Part shown: positions 26,682 through 35,068 of the stretch, piece by piece
How the letters are laid out: each line of letters opens with the position of its first letter
How positions within the stretch are numbered: position 1 is the first letter of the stretch
Assembly (NCBI GenBank): GCA_046349615.1
Contig: JAXMBZ010000014.1
Span: 82,878 to 146,877, forward strand
Direction: 5' to 3'
Origin: JADJNY01 sp046349615
Lineage (GTDB): Bacteria > Planctomycetota > UBA1135 > GCA-002686595
Length of the DNA: 64,000 bases
The notes under the pieces: model-generated
Databases searched by the model: none
Told to the model about the DNA's origin: nothing
What the model saw: only the letters and a program-made list of their open reading frames with translations
Made by a program: the position numbers and the translations under genes

Positions 26682-27078
26682 GTGAAGGGTCGAGGAAGGT
26701 ACCCCGCCGTTCCACGGCCGAGGAACGCAGGCCGGATCAAGTCCGATCAGAACTGGATCAAGACTTGGCGAAGAGGTGCTGCGTCGAGCGCCCTCGCGTC
26801 CGCCGGACGGATCGGACGATCGCCGCCGCGCCCCCGCCGCGACGAGACTCGAAGCTCGCGTGACGAGCGCTCACTCCGCGAGCAGCTCCGCCTCCTTCGC
26901 GCACGCGGGGCGCGGCGGCCCGGATCGCTCGCGGAAACAAGTCCCGCCCCCGCGCGCGGCGGGAGTGCGCTACGCTGGAATGCTGACACTCGCGTGCTTC
27001 CCGCGCGACGGTGCCCCGGGCGCCGGACGCCCGCGGCCTGCCACGCGCCTCGACTCCCTGACCCTGGACCCCTTCACC
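26682..27078. other. Intergenic region between divergent genes
   Basis: 397 bases holding the promoters of the partner-switching operon (minus) and of the SdrB-domain protein (plus). It contains the direct repeat at 26734-26762 (separate entry). No small gene is credible here. Confidence 0.4.
26734..26762. promoter_or_regulatory. Direct repeat GGATCAAG, 21-bp spacing
   Basis: Two exact copies of GGATCAAG begin at 26734 and 26755, two helical turns apart, 53-81 bases upstream of the phosphatase start at 26681. Same-face spacing fits a regulator binding site. No regulator is known, and the pair could be chance. Confidence 0.3.
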
Positions 27079-28566
27079 ATGCTCCGCTCCCTCTTCGCCG
27101 CCACCGTGGCGGTCCTCGCGACCTTCGTCCCCGCCGCCGCCCAGACACCGGGCGCGGCCGCGGTGCTGAACCGCTTCGCGGAACGGTCCGACGGCAACGC
27201 CTTCGTCCGCAAGGACGGGGCCTACCTGTCGGCCGGGCGCGGCACGAACTGCTCCGCGGCGTCGCTCGCCGACGGGATCTACTGCTTCGAACTGACGGAC
27301 CCGGCGGGCACCGTGCTCCTGACGACCGACCCGATCGTGGAGCGCAGCGTGCGCGTGAAGAACGGGCGGATGGTCGAGTACCTCGGCACGACGCGCATCT
27401 TCAGCCCGAAGGGGCCGTGCGAGGGCGGGCTCCTGCGCCTCGTGCCGTACGACACGACGCCGTTCGGCGACGGGCTCTACAAGCTCTGGCTGACGCGCAT
27501 CGAGGACTACGATCCGAACGGCTCGCACCTCTTCGGGTTCGATCCCGCGAAGAGCAAGAGCGACGACTTCCGCGTGATCTCGAGCGGCGCGCAGACCATC
27601 GTGCGCGGCCACGTGTTCTTCGACCCGGATCGGAACGGCGCGTGGAACACGGGCGAGGTCGCGCTCGGCGGCTGGCGTGTCGAGCTCTTCGAGAACGGCG
27701 TGCTCGACGGGCTCACGTTCTCCGACGTCGACGGCCGCTTCCAGTTCATCCGCGACCGCGACGGCGCGACGTACGACGTGCGCTCCATCGCGCCGGGAGG
27801 TTTCGTGAACGACGCCGTCCCGGGCGCGACGTGGCTCGCGACGAACGCGCGCACTGGACTCGTCGCGACGAGCGCGGAGATCGTCCCCGCGCCCGAGTTC
27901 GGCAACGCGGCGTTCGAGCTGCAGCCGCTCGCGGGACAGCCGACGAGCTTCTGGATCTCGACGTGCTCGCACGAGGACGACGACGACCAGGGCGACGACG
28001 ACGATGACGATCACGACCACCACCACGATTGCGGTTGCCCGCCGACGGGTCGTTCGACGCTCGAGGAGTGCGACCCGAACTGGCGTGCGGCGCTGACGAC
28101 GTTCCACGGAGGCCCGGTGAGCCTGCGCCGCTCGGTCTCGAGCGACAACCCGAACGTCTCGATCTACTGCCCGAACCCGAACTCGAGCTTCACGAGCGCC
28201 TTCAAGAAGTGGAAGCGCTACGTGACGATGCCCGAGCGCGACCACGCGGGCTTCCTGCTCTCGCGCGAAGTCGCCGCGGCGCTCCTCAACACGTCGTGCG
28301 GCGCGATGGACGGCACGATCTACGTCGATCGCTTCCAGGACGGCGTGCTCGTTTCGCTCGACGAGATGTTCACGGGCGCGATCGGCCTCTTGAACGAGAC
28401 CGGCGCGGGACTCACGGGCCCGAACGACCCGTTCCAGGACCTGCGGCACCGCATGCAGATGTGCACGAACGAGTTCCGCACGATCAACAACACGGCGGAC
28501 CCGAACGCGCCTCAGATCGTGTACCGCCAGGCGGGCCAGCCGACGTTCTACTTCTCGCCGTACTGA
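27079..28566 (+). CDS. Secreted protein with SdrD B-like domain and Asp/His-rich linker
   Basis: A 495-residue exported protein. The signal peptide (MLRSLFAATVAVLATF, cleavage near AAAQ) fixes the start at 27079. Residues ~175-250 form an SdrD B-like/CNA-B-like beta-sandwich (VRGHVFFDPDRNGAWNTGEV, WRVELFENGVLDGLTFSDVDG). A striking acidic-histidine linker follows at ~298-318 (EDDDDQGDDDDDDHDHHHD), next to CGCPP. A C-terminal domain (~330-495) has four or five cysteines but no CXXCH. The linker could bind divalent metal. Function unknown; a surface or periplasmic structural protein is likely. Confidence 0.8.
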   Translation: MLRSLFAATVAVLATFVPAAAQTPGAAAVLNRFAERSDGNAFVRKDGAYLSAGRGTNCSAASLADGIYCFELTDPAGTVLLTTDPIVERSVRVKNGRMVEYLGTTRIFSPKGPCEGGLLRLVPYDTTPFGDGLYKLWLTRIEDYDPNGSHLFGFDPAKSKSDDFRVISSGAQTIVRGHVFFDPDRNGAWNTGEVALGGWRVELFENGVLDGLTFSDVDGRFQFIRDRDGATYDVRSIAPGGFVNDAVPGATWLATNARTGLVATSAEIVPAPEFGNAAFELQPLAGQPTSFWISTCSHEDDDDQGDDDDDDHDHHHDCGCPPTGRSTLEECDPNWRAALTTFHGGPVSLRRSVSSDNPNVSIYCPNPNSSFTSAFKKWKRYVTMPERDHAGFLLSREVAAALLNTSCGAMDGTIYVDRFQDGVLVSLDEMFTGAIGLLNETGAGLTGPNDPFQDLRHRMQMCTNEFRTINNTADPNAPQIVYRQAGQPTFYFSPY

Positions 28567-28589
28567 GCGCGGGAACGCGGATCCGAAAC

Positions 28590-28619
28590 GCGGAGGAGCG
28601 CGCCGTCGCGCTCCTCCGC
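28590..28619. terminator. Bidirectional terminator between convergent genes
   Basis: Perfect 13-bp stem GCGGAGGAGCGCG / CGCGCTCCTCCGC with loop CCGT. GCGTTTC follows on the plus strand and GTTTCGG on the minus. It sits in the 58-base gap between convergent stops at 28566 and 28625, so it can serve both genes. Confidence 0.7.
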
Positions 28620-28624
28620 GCGTT

Positions 28625-31600
28625 TCAGAGCTTGCGGAGCACGAGCCTCGCGCCCTGACTGCTCTGGAAGCGGTCCGGCGCCGTCTCGCCGCGGCTCGCG
28701 CAGCGGAAGAGCGCCTCGACCGACGACGCCCAGTGACCGCCGCGCTTCGAACCAAGCGGCGGTTCGCTCCCCGGAACGAGGTCGCGCAGCCACTCCTCGC
28801 GCGATCCGCCGAGGTCGAGCACGCCCCACGGCGATTCGTCGCGCGGCTCGCTGCCTCCGGGCGCGTCGAGCAGGTAGACGTCACGACGCACGAGGCACAC
28901 GGTGAGCGCGGGGTCGAAGCGATCTCCCCACGGGAACGCGCGGCCGTCGACACCGCGCGCGGCCTTCTCCCATTCGCTCTCGGTCGGCAGGTCGTAGCGC
29001 CACGGCTCGCCGTCCTCGCCGGCCTTGAGGTTGCGCCACTCGAGATACGCACGCACGTCGTTCCACGAGAGCCCGAGCACCGGCGTGTCCGCGGACGTGT
29101 TCTCGTACACGTCCCAGGTCCACGTGTCGCCGTCCGGGGACTTCTTCGCGAGCACGCGGTCGTCCTCCGGCAGGAGGTAGTGCTGTCCCGGCGGCGCGGC
29201 CGCGAGCTTCGCGAGCGTCTCGGGGTCGTCGACGAACTCGTACCACTCGCGGTTCGTGAGCTCCTTGCGCGCGATCGCGAACGCGGGGAGCTCGACGGTC
29301 TTCGCTTCGCGGGGACGGAACGCCGCGGGATCGCCGCCCTCGATCGACGGACCGGCGGGAATGCGCACGAAACCCGGCGGGAGCGTCCCGATGGGATCGA
29401 GCTCGATCCGCGTGCGCAGCGCGCCGCGTCGCTCGACGACGACGTTGCAGCGCTGGTCCTCGAAGCCCGCGCGACGCGCGAACAGCAGGTACGAGCCGGG
29501 GTCGACCTCGAACGGAGCGCCGGCACGCACGCGGTTCTCGGCGAGCAGGAAGAGCGGATACGCCGAGCGCTCGCACGCGAGGCCCGCGCGCTGGCCGGCG
29601 GGGACCTCCACGAGCAGCGGCTTTCCTTCGTGGAGCGCGACGATCGGCATGCGCGTGCGGGAGCCGTCGCGCACGAGCTCGAGCGCCGTCGCGACCGCGA
29701 GCGAGCGCGGGTCGACCGTCACGGCGCCCGGGTGTCCTGCGAACTCGACCGCGGACTCCACGCGCTTCGACGCCGACACGCGCACGGCCCAGTCGAAGAC
29801 GCCTTCGATCGACGCTCCGTCGAGCGTGGTGATCCGCGCGAAGGGTCCGACGCCGGCGGTCTCGAGCGCGCTCCCCGCGGGGACGTCGCGCACGAAGACG
29901 CCGTCGTCGCAGCGCGCGTTCGCGCAGCGCACGACCAGGTCGCCGCGCGCGATCCCCGCCTTCTCCGCGATCGATCCGCGCGCGACCTCCGTCACGACGA
30001 GGCACGGATCGCCGGGCCGGTCGTCGCCGTCGAAGCGGAGGAACCCGACGCCCGGCGTGGGCACGGGGACGAGGCGCGGGACCACGTCACCCGAACGCAC
30101 GGTGTCGTAGCTCACCCAGCGAAAGAGGAAGACCTCCGCGTCGGCGGGGACCACCTCGACCGCGAGCTGCCCCCGGCCGAGGAGTTCCGCGCGGTGCTCG
30201 CCGCGGACGTCGTATTCCTCCGCGGCGCTGCGCATCGCGGCGGCGAGCACGGTGTCGCGTCGATCGTTCGCCTCGCGCCAGCGCTCGAGGTAGTAGTCGG
30301 CGAGCGCGGACTGCGTCGCGTCGCTCGCGCCGCCCCACGGCTGCTCGAGACGCGCCGCGCGCTGCAGCGCGCCGAGGCGTGAGAGGAGCAGACGCTCGGC
30401 CTCGATGCGGAGCTCGTCCAAGCGCGCCTCGCGCCGCGCGAACGCGCCGCGCGCCGCGTCGGTCGCGAAGCGCTCCTTCACGGCGGGGCGCTCGCGCGCG
30501 AGCTCGGCCTCGAGCGTGTCGAGCTCGTGCCGCGCGTCGGCGTACCGTGCGCGCTGCTGCACCTCCTCCGCGCGCGCGGCGGAGGCGGAGGCGAGCGCTT
30601 GCTCGCGCTCGACCGCGAGTTTCGCCTCAGTCCTGGCGTGCTCGACCCGTGCTTCGAGCGCGACGACGAGGCGCGATTCGGGGTCGAGCTCCTTCGCCTT
30701 CGCGAGTCGCACCGCCGCTTCGACCGGGTTCGACGCGGCGAGCGCGGCGTCCGCGGCCGCGAGCTCCGTGCGCAGGTCCGAACGACGTTGGAGCGCGCGT
30801 CCTGCGACGAGCGCGATCCCCGTGAACGCGAACACGACGCACGCGCCGGCGGCGGTCGCGCGGCCGGGGTTGCGCCGCGACCACTTCCCGACGCGCGTGA
30901 TCGTGCTCGCGGCCTTCGCTTGGATCGGCTCGAACGAGCGCACGCGCCGCAGGTCCTCGGCGAGCGCCTGCGCGGTCGGATAGCGCCGCGTCTGGTCGCG
31001 CTCCATCGCCACTTCGATCACCGTCGCGAGATCGCGCGGGATGCGCGGATTGATCGCGCGCGGGTTCGGCGGAGCGCCGTCGAGGATCGCGTGGAAGAGC
31101 TGGTCCCAACTCCCGCCGTCGAACGGCCGGCGCAGCGTCAAGCACTCGAACAGCGTGACGCCGAGCGCGTACACGTCCGTCCGTCGGTCGACCGTGCCGC
31201 GCGCGGCGACGATCTGCTCGGGCGCGAGGTACGCGGGCGTGCCGAGGATCTGCCCCGACTGCGTCAGCGTCTGCTGCTCCGACTCGACGTCGCGCGCGAG
31301 ACCGAAGTCGAGGAGCACGGGGTGCCCCTCCTCCGTGACCATGATGTTCGCGGGCTTGATGTCGCGGTGGACGAGCCCCGCTTCGTGCGCGACGTGGAGC
31401 GCGCGCGCGGCGCGCTCGATGAGCCGCAGCACGTCCTCGAGGTCGCCTTTGTTCCCGCCGCCGGCGAGCGAGATCGTGTCGCTGCCCGCTTCGCCGCCCC
31501 CGGAGCCCTTGCGCGCCTTCTCGACGATCGACGCGAGCGTCGTGCCGCGCACGTACTGCATCGCGATGTACGGCATGCCGTCGACCTCGCCGAAGTCGTG

Positions 31601-31936
31601 CACGCCGCAGATCCCCGGGTGCTCGAACTTCGACGTGAGCTCGGCCTCGCGCCGAAAGCGATCGCGGACGTTCTTCGACTGCGCGCCCGCGCGGGTGAGC
31701 ATCTTGAGCGCGACCTTGCGCCGCAGGCTCGAGTCCTCGGCGAGGTAGACGACGCCTTGCGCGCCGCGGCCGAGCTCCTTCAAGAGCGTGTAGTTCCCGA
31801 ACTGCCGCGGCCCCGTGTCGAGACGGAAGTAGGTCGTCGGCGCGCGCGGGCCGCCGTCGCCGCCGCCGGGCTTCAGGGGCAGCGGTTTCTCTCCGGGTTC
31901 AGGCGACGGTCCGCCCACGTGCGTCGCATCCGACAT
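28625..31936 (-). CDS. Hanks-type Ser/Thr kinase with PDZ-like and FGE-sulfatase-like domains
   Basis: A 1103-residue transmembrane kinase. The kinase domain covers ~48-330: glycine loop GRGAQGVVYLAE, Lys in VALKML (K78), HRDIKPANIM (190-199), DFGLA (210) and GTPAYLAPEQ. A TM helix lies at ~355-375 (VVFAFTGIALVAG), then an Ala/Glu/Arg-rich coiled coil (~380-560). A PDZ-like segment is at ~620-690 (VVTEVARGSIAEKAGIARGDLVV). The C-terminus (~830-1100) is like formylglycine-generating enzyme (FVRIPAGPSIEGG, YDLPTESEWEKAARG, GVLDLGGSREEW). The final motif reads GAR instead of the usual GFR, so it is probably a sensory ligand domain rather than an enzyme. Confidence 0.92.
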   Translation of the reverse strand: MSDATHVGGPSPEPGEKPLPLKPGGGDGGPRAPTTYFRLDTGPRQFGNYTLLKELGRGAQGVVYLAEDSSLRRKVALKMLTRAGAQSKNVRDRFRREAELTSKFEHPGICGVHDFGEVDGMPYIAMQYVRGTTLASIVEKARKGSGGGEAGSDTISLAGGGNKGDLEDVLRLIERAARALHVAHEAGLVHRDIKPANIMVTEEGHPVLLDFGLARDVESEQQTLTQSGQILGTPAYLAPEQIVAARGTVDRRTDVYALGVTLFECLTLRRPFDGGSWDQLFHAILDGAPPNPRAINPRIPRDLATVIEVAMERDQTRRYPTAQALAEDLRRVRSFEPIQAKAASTITRVGKWSRRNPGRATAAGACVVFAFTGIALVAGRALQRRSDLRTELAAADAALAASNPVEAAVRLAKAKELDPESRLVVALEARVEHARTEAKLAVEREQALASASAARAEEVQQRARYADARHELDTLEAELARERPAVKERFATDAARGAFARREARLDELRIEAERLLLSRLGALQRAARLEQPWGGASDATQSALADYYLERWREANDRRDTVLAAAMRSAAEEYDVRGEHRAELLGRGQLAVEVVPADAEVFLFRWVSYDTVRSGDVVPRLVPVPTPGVGFLRFDGDDRPGDPCLVVTEVARGSIAEKAGIARGDLVVRCANARCDDGVFVRDVPAGSALETAGVGPFARITTLDGASIEGVFDWAVRVSASKRVESAVEFAGHPGAVTVDPRSLAVATALELVRDGSRTRMPIVALHEGKPLLVEVPAGQRAGLACERSAYPLFLLAENRVRAGAPFEVDPGSYLLFARRAGFEDQRCNVVVERRGALRTRIELDPIGTLPPGFVRIPAGPSIEGGDPAAFRPREAKTVELPAFAIARKELTNREWYEFVDDPETLAKLAAAPPGQHYLLPEDDRVLAKKSPDGDTWTWDVYENTSADTPVLGLSWNDVRAYLEWRNLKAGEDGEPWRYDLPTESEWEKAARGVDGRAFPWGDRFDPALTVCLVRRDVYLLDAPGGSEPRDESPWGVLDLGGSREEWLRDLVPGSEPPLGSKRGGHWASSVEALFRCASRGETAPDRFQSSQGARLVLRKL

Positions 31937-32022
31937 GGCGCGGAGAGGATAGCGGCGGCGGGACGAGCGGACAGAGCGGCCTCGCGTTCCGCGCGGCGTT
32001 CCCGCTCCGGCGTGGGCACGTC

Positions 32023-33099
32023 CTATCCGCGGCCGCGGCGCGGCGCGGGGACGGCTTCCCGAGCGCGGCTGCGCTCTCGACGGACCTCGCGCATGCGGCG
32101 GAATCCGACGAGCTTCTTCGCGGACTCGTCCCACAGCCGCAGCGTTCCCGAACGCAGGCTCGCGAGGAACGTCACGCGCTTCACCGACTGGAAGAGCGGG
32201 TCGGAGCGGTGGCAGCGCTCGAGGTTGTAGTTCGGGATCCGGGGGCTGAGGTGATGGATGTGGTGGAAGCCGATGTTGCCCGAGAACCACTGGAGCACCT
32301 TGGGCAGCGCGTAGAACGAACTCCCGCGCAGGGCGGCGTCCGCGTAGCCCCAGTCGTCGCTGCGCTCCCAGTAGGCGTCCTCGAACTGGTGCTGGACGTA
32401 GAAGAGCCAGACGCCCGCGGCACCCGCGACCGCGATCACGCTCCCTTGGATCACGAGGTACGGGACGAGCCCGAAGATCGCGCTCATCCCTGCACCCATC
32501 GCGACGAGCGCGAGGTTCATCCACCAGACGGAGCGCCGTTCGCGCGGGCCGGCTTTCGCCGGCGGGATCCGCTGCACGAACACGAAGAGCACGAGCGGCG
32601 CCAGCCCGAGGAACACGGCGGGATGCCGCGCGACGGCGTAGAGGAAGCGGCGCCAACGCGAGGAGGCGAGGTACTCGTCGATCGTCATCGTCCACACGTC
32701 GCCGATGCCGCGTCGGTCGAGGTTGCCGGCGGAGGCGTGGTGGATCGAGTGCTCCCAGCGCCAAGCGTAGTAGGGCGTGAACGTCAGGAGCCCCGCGAGG
32801 AACCCCCACACGTCGTTCGCGCGGCGCGAGGCGTAGAACGACCCGTGCCCGCAGTCGTGGAAGATGATGAACACGCGGACGAGCAGGCCGCCCGCGAGCA
32901 CCGCGAGCGGAGGCACGAGCCACCACGAAACGGACAGCGCGAACCAGATCAGCGCCCAACAGAGCACGTAGGCGCCGAACGTGTTCACGATCTGCCACGT
33001 CGCGCGGAGGCGATCCGGGTGCTGGTACCGCGCGACCAGGTCCTTCCACACCTCGATCTCGGACTCCCGCAGGGCGGAGCCCATCCCTTCGACCGTCAT
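32023..33099 (-). CDS. Membrane fatty acid desaturase
   Basis: A 358-residue acyl-lipid or acyl-CoA desaturase of the FA_desaturase family, which introduces a cis double bond using O2 and a di-iron centre. The three histidine boxes are intact: HDCGHGS (~81), HSIHHA (~117) and HHIHH (~280). Hydrophobic segments flank them as expected (e.g. VLCWALIWFALSVSWWLVPPL). Regioselectivity cannot be read from sequence, though the HDCGHGS first box is common in delta-12-type enzymes. Start at 33099. It is upstream of, and in the same direction as, the kinase gene, 86 bases away, and may be independently expressed. Confidence 0.92.
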   Translation of the reverse strand: MTVEGMGSALRESEIEVWKDLVARYQHPDRLRATWQIVNTFGAYVLCWALIWFALSVSWWLVPPLAVLAGGLLVRVFIIFHDCGHGSFYASRRANDVWGFLAGLLTFTPYYAWRWEHSIHHASAGNLDRRGIGDVWTMTIDEYLASSRWRRFLYAVARHPAVFLGLAPLVLFVFVQRIPPAKAGPRERRSVWWMNLALVAMGAGMSAIFGLVPYLVIQGSVIAVAGAAGVWLFYVQHQFEDAYWERSDDWGYADAALRGSSFYALPKVLQWFSGNIGFHHIHHLSPRIPNYNLERCHRSDPLFQSVKRVTFLASLRSGTLRLWDESAKKLVGFRRMREVRRERSRAREAVPAPRRGRG

Positions 33100-33277
33100 C
33101 GCTCACCTCCGGGGCCGGGCTCGACGGCCCTCGTTCCGACCCGCGCGAGGATCCACTCCTCGCCCGCGGCAAGGGCGCGCGAAACGGGACGACGTGCGCA
33201 CAGCGTGTGCGCACCGGGCCGCAGCCCGGGACGAACCGCCCGAGCCGGGTCTCGCAGCGTGAATTCGCCTCCGCCGA

Positions 33278-33730
33278 TCAACGCGGCCGCTCGAGGAAGG
33301 CCTTGAGGCGCGCGAGGTCGCGCGGCCACGTCGCAACGGCCACCTGGCGGTAGGCGTCCCATTCGTCGCCCGCGCCGAAGCCCTCGTGGGCCACCGTGAG
33401 GTGGGTCGTGTTGCCGCGCTCGCGCGCTTCGAAGGTGAACGACATGGGCCCGAGGATCGGCCGCCCGGCGCGCGCGAGCACCATCCGCTGCACGTGGAGG
33501 TGGCTCGAATGCCGCAGGGAGCGGATCGTCCCGCAGAGGACCTCGTGCCGGGGTGCCTCGGCGTCGTTCCAAGCGACGGCCCACACGCCGTCGGCGCGCT
33601 CCTCGACGAAGCCCTCTTCGATGCCCCACCACTGCCGCATCTGCACCGGGTCGGTGAGGGCCTGCGTGGCAGTCATGGCGCGGACGAGGAGATCGATCTC
33701 CCCTCGGACGGCGCGATCGGTCGTGATCAT
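33278..33730 (-). CDS. SRPBCC (AHSA1-like) domain protein
   Basis: A 150-residue single-domain protein of the START/SRPBCC superfamily, AHSA1-like group. It has VRAMTATQALTDPVQMRQWWG near the N-terminus, MSFTFEARERGNTTHLTVAHEGF in two beta strands, and a C-terminal helix DEWDAYRQVAVATWPRDL. Such proteins bind hydrophobic ligands, and the family includes activators and stress proteins; the ligand is unknown. It is probably cytoplasmic, having no signal peptide. It lies upstream of the desaturase gene on the same strand, with a 178-base gap. Confidence 0.82.
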   Translation of the reverse strand: MITTDRAVRGEIDLLVRAMTATQALTDPVQMRQWWGIEEGFVEERADGVWAVAWNDAEAPRHEVLCGTIRSLRHSSHLHVQRMVLARAGRPILGPMSFTFEARERGNTTHLTVAHEGFGAGDEWDAYRQVAVATWPRDLARLKAFLERPR

Positions 33731-33985
33731 CTCGGGCTCCTGCTCGGGTCAGCGCATCGCCGTCCTGGAGCCCGGTCAACACGAGGAAACGGAGCGCGCG
33801 GCGCGCTCCCGGATCGGAACGACCACGTCGGCCGCCACGTTCCTCGGCCCCATTCTATCCGCGGACGGCCCGCGAGCGGTGGAATCGCGGGGGTTTGCCC
33901 CTGCGGCTTGACGACGGCCGGAGCGGGCCCGAGCTTCTCGCGTCGGCGCGTCGAACCACGGCGCCGCGATCCGAGCCAGCACCTC

Positions 33986-34801
33986 ATGCCGAAACGGAAG
34001 CGAACTTCGCCGTCCAAGGACGCTGCTGCCGCGAAGCGGGGACCGAAGAGGCGCACGAGAGCGCGCATCGAGGGCTCCGTCTCCGAACGCGCGCGCTTCG
34101 CGCTCGCCGAGATCGAACGGCGCGGCGACGCGCACGCGAGAGACCAGCTCCTCCCCCGCTTCGGCATCCGCGCGGAGCGCGCGTTCGGGACGTCCATGGA
34201 GGACGTGCGAGCGCTCGCGAAGACGCTCGGACACGATCACGAGCTCGCGCACGCGCTTTGGGCGACGGGGGTGCACGAGGCGCGCGCGCTCGCGGCGTTC
34301 GTCGCGGATCCCGAGCAGCTCACGCCCGCCGAGATGGACCGCTTCGCGCGCGATTTCGGCGACTGGGCGACGTGCGACACGCTCTGCTTCTCGCTCTTCG
34401 ACCGCACGCCGCACGCTCTGGCGAAAGTCCGCGCCTGGTCGATCGCGAAGGGCGAGTTCCAGCGCCGCGCGGCGTTCGCGGTGCTCGCGGGCGCGGCGCT
34501 GCATCGCAAGGACCTCGACGACGACGCGTTCCTCGCCGTGCTCCCGCTCGCCGAGCGCGCCGCGAGCGACGGCCGCAACTTCGTCAAGAAGGCGGTGAGC
34601 TGGGCGCTGCGCTCGTCGGGTGCGCGCAGCCGCGTCCTGCACGCCGCGGTGCTCGAGCTCGCGCGTCGTCTCGCGCGCTCGGCCGACGCGACGGAACGCT
34701 GGATCGGAAAGGACGTCGTGCGCGACCTCGAGCGCCCGATGGTCGCCGAACGCGTCGCACGCCGCGAAGCGAAGCGCGCGAGCACGAAACGGCGCGGATG
34801 A
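33986..34801 (+). CDS. DNA alkylation repair family (AlkD-like) protein
   Basis: A 271-residue alpha-helical HEAT-like-repeat protein of the AlkD-type DNA glycosylase family. The N-terminus is lysine/arginine-rich (MPKRKRTSPSKDAAAAKRG). The AlkD fold is recognised in FGTSMEDVRALAKTLG, LAHALWATGVHEARALAAF, RFARDFGDWATCDTLCFSLF and GRNFVKKAVSWALRSSG. AlkD enzymes excise positively charged alkylated bases without base flipping. Key residues in the FGDWATCD and FVKKAVSWALR helices are conserved. The basic N-terminal extension is additional. Divergent from the SRPBCC gene. Confidence 0.88.
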   Translation: MPKRKRTSPSKDAAAAKRGPKRRTRARIEGSVSERARFALAEIERRGDAHARDQLLPRFGIRAERAFGTSMEDVRALAKTLGHDHELAHALWATGVHEARALAAFVADPEQLTPAEMDRFARDFGDWATCDTLCFSLFDRTPHALAKVRAWSIAKGEFQRRAAFAVLAGAALHRKDLDDDAFLAVLPLAERAASDGRNFVKKAVSWALRSSGARSRVLHAAVLELARRLARSADATERWIGKDVVRDLERPMVAERVARREAKRASTKRRG

Positions 34802-34824
34802 GCGCGGCGGCGCGCGCGGTGGAT

Positions 34825-34938
34825 GCCTTCGTGCGCGGTCGACGCCTTCGCGCGTGGTGAACGCCTTCGTGCGCGGTCGACGCCTTCGCGCGCGGTGGAC
34901 GCCTTCGCGCGTGGTCGGCGCCTTCGTGCGCTGTGCAG
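34825..34938. repeat. 19-bp tandem repeat, six units
   Basis: Six consecutive copies of a 19-base unit (consensus GCCTTCGYGCGYGGTSRAC) start at 34825, 34844, 34863, 34882, 34901 and 34920. They fill the gap between the AlkD-like gene and tonB. The period is not a multiple of three and the array is outside both genes, so it is non-coding. There are no spacers, so it is not a CRISPR. Confidence 0.85.
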
Positions 34939-35068
34939 GACGGCACTCGCACCCCGCGACGGACGGCGTGGAGCGCCTGGACGCTCCGCGCCTTCGCCGC
35001 CCTACGCACGAAGACCCGGGGCTCCGAAACGCGTGACTCTCGGGCGCGCTCCGCCTACTCCGGAGCCG

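Noticed and set aside
26758..29526. A 922-codon open frame on the minus strand opposite the SdrB-domain gene, and similar very long frames at 10265-14215, 7.0-10.3 kb plus strand and 32.2-33.3 kb plus strand
   Set aside because: They are Arg/Ala/Pro/Asp-rich, lack domains or signal peptides, and lie opposite or out of frame with clear genes. They are shadows caused by the high GC content.
34825..34938. Repeat array considered as a CRISPR
   Set aside because: The units are 19 bases and directly adjacent, with no unique spacers and no cas genes.
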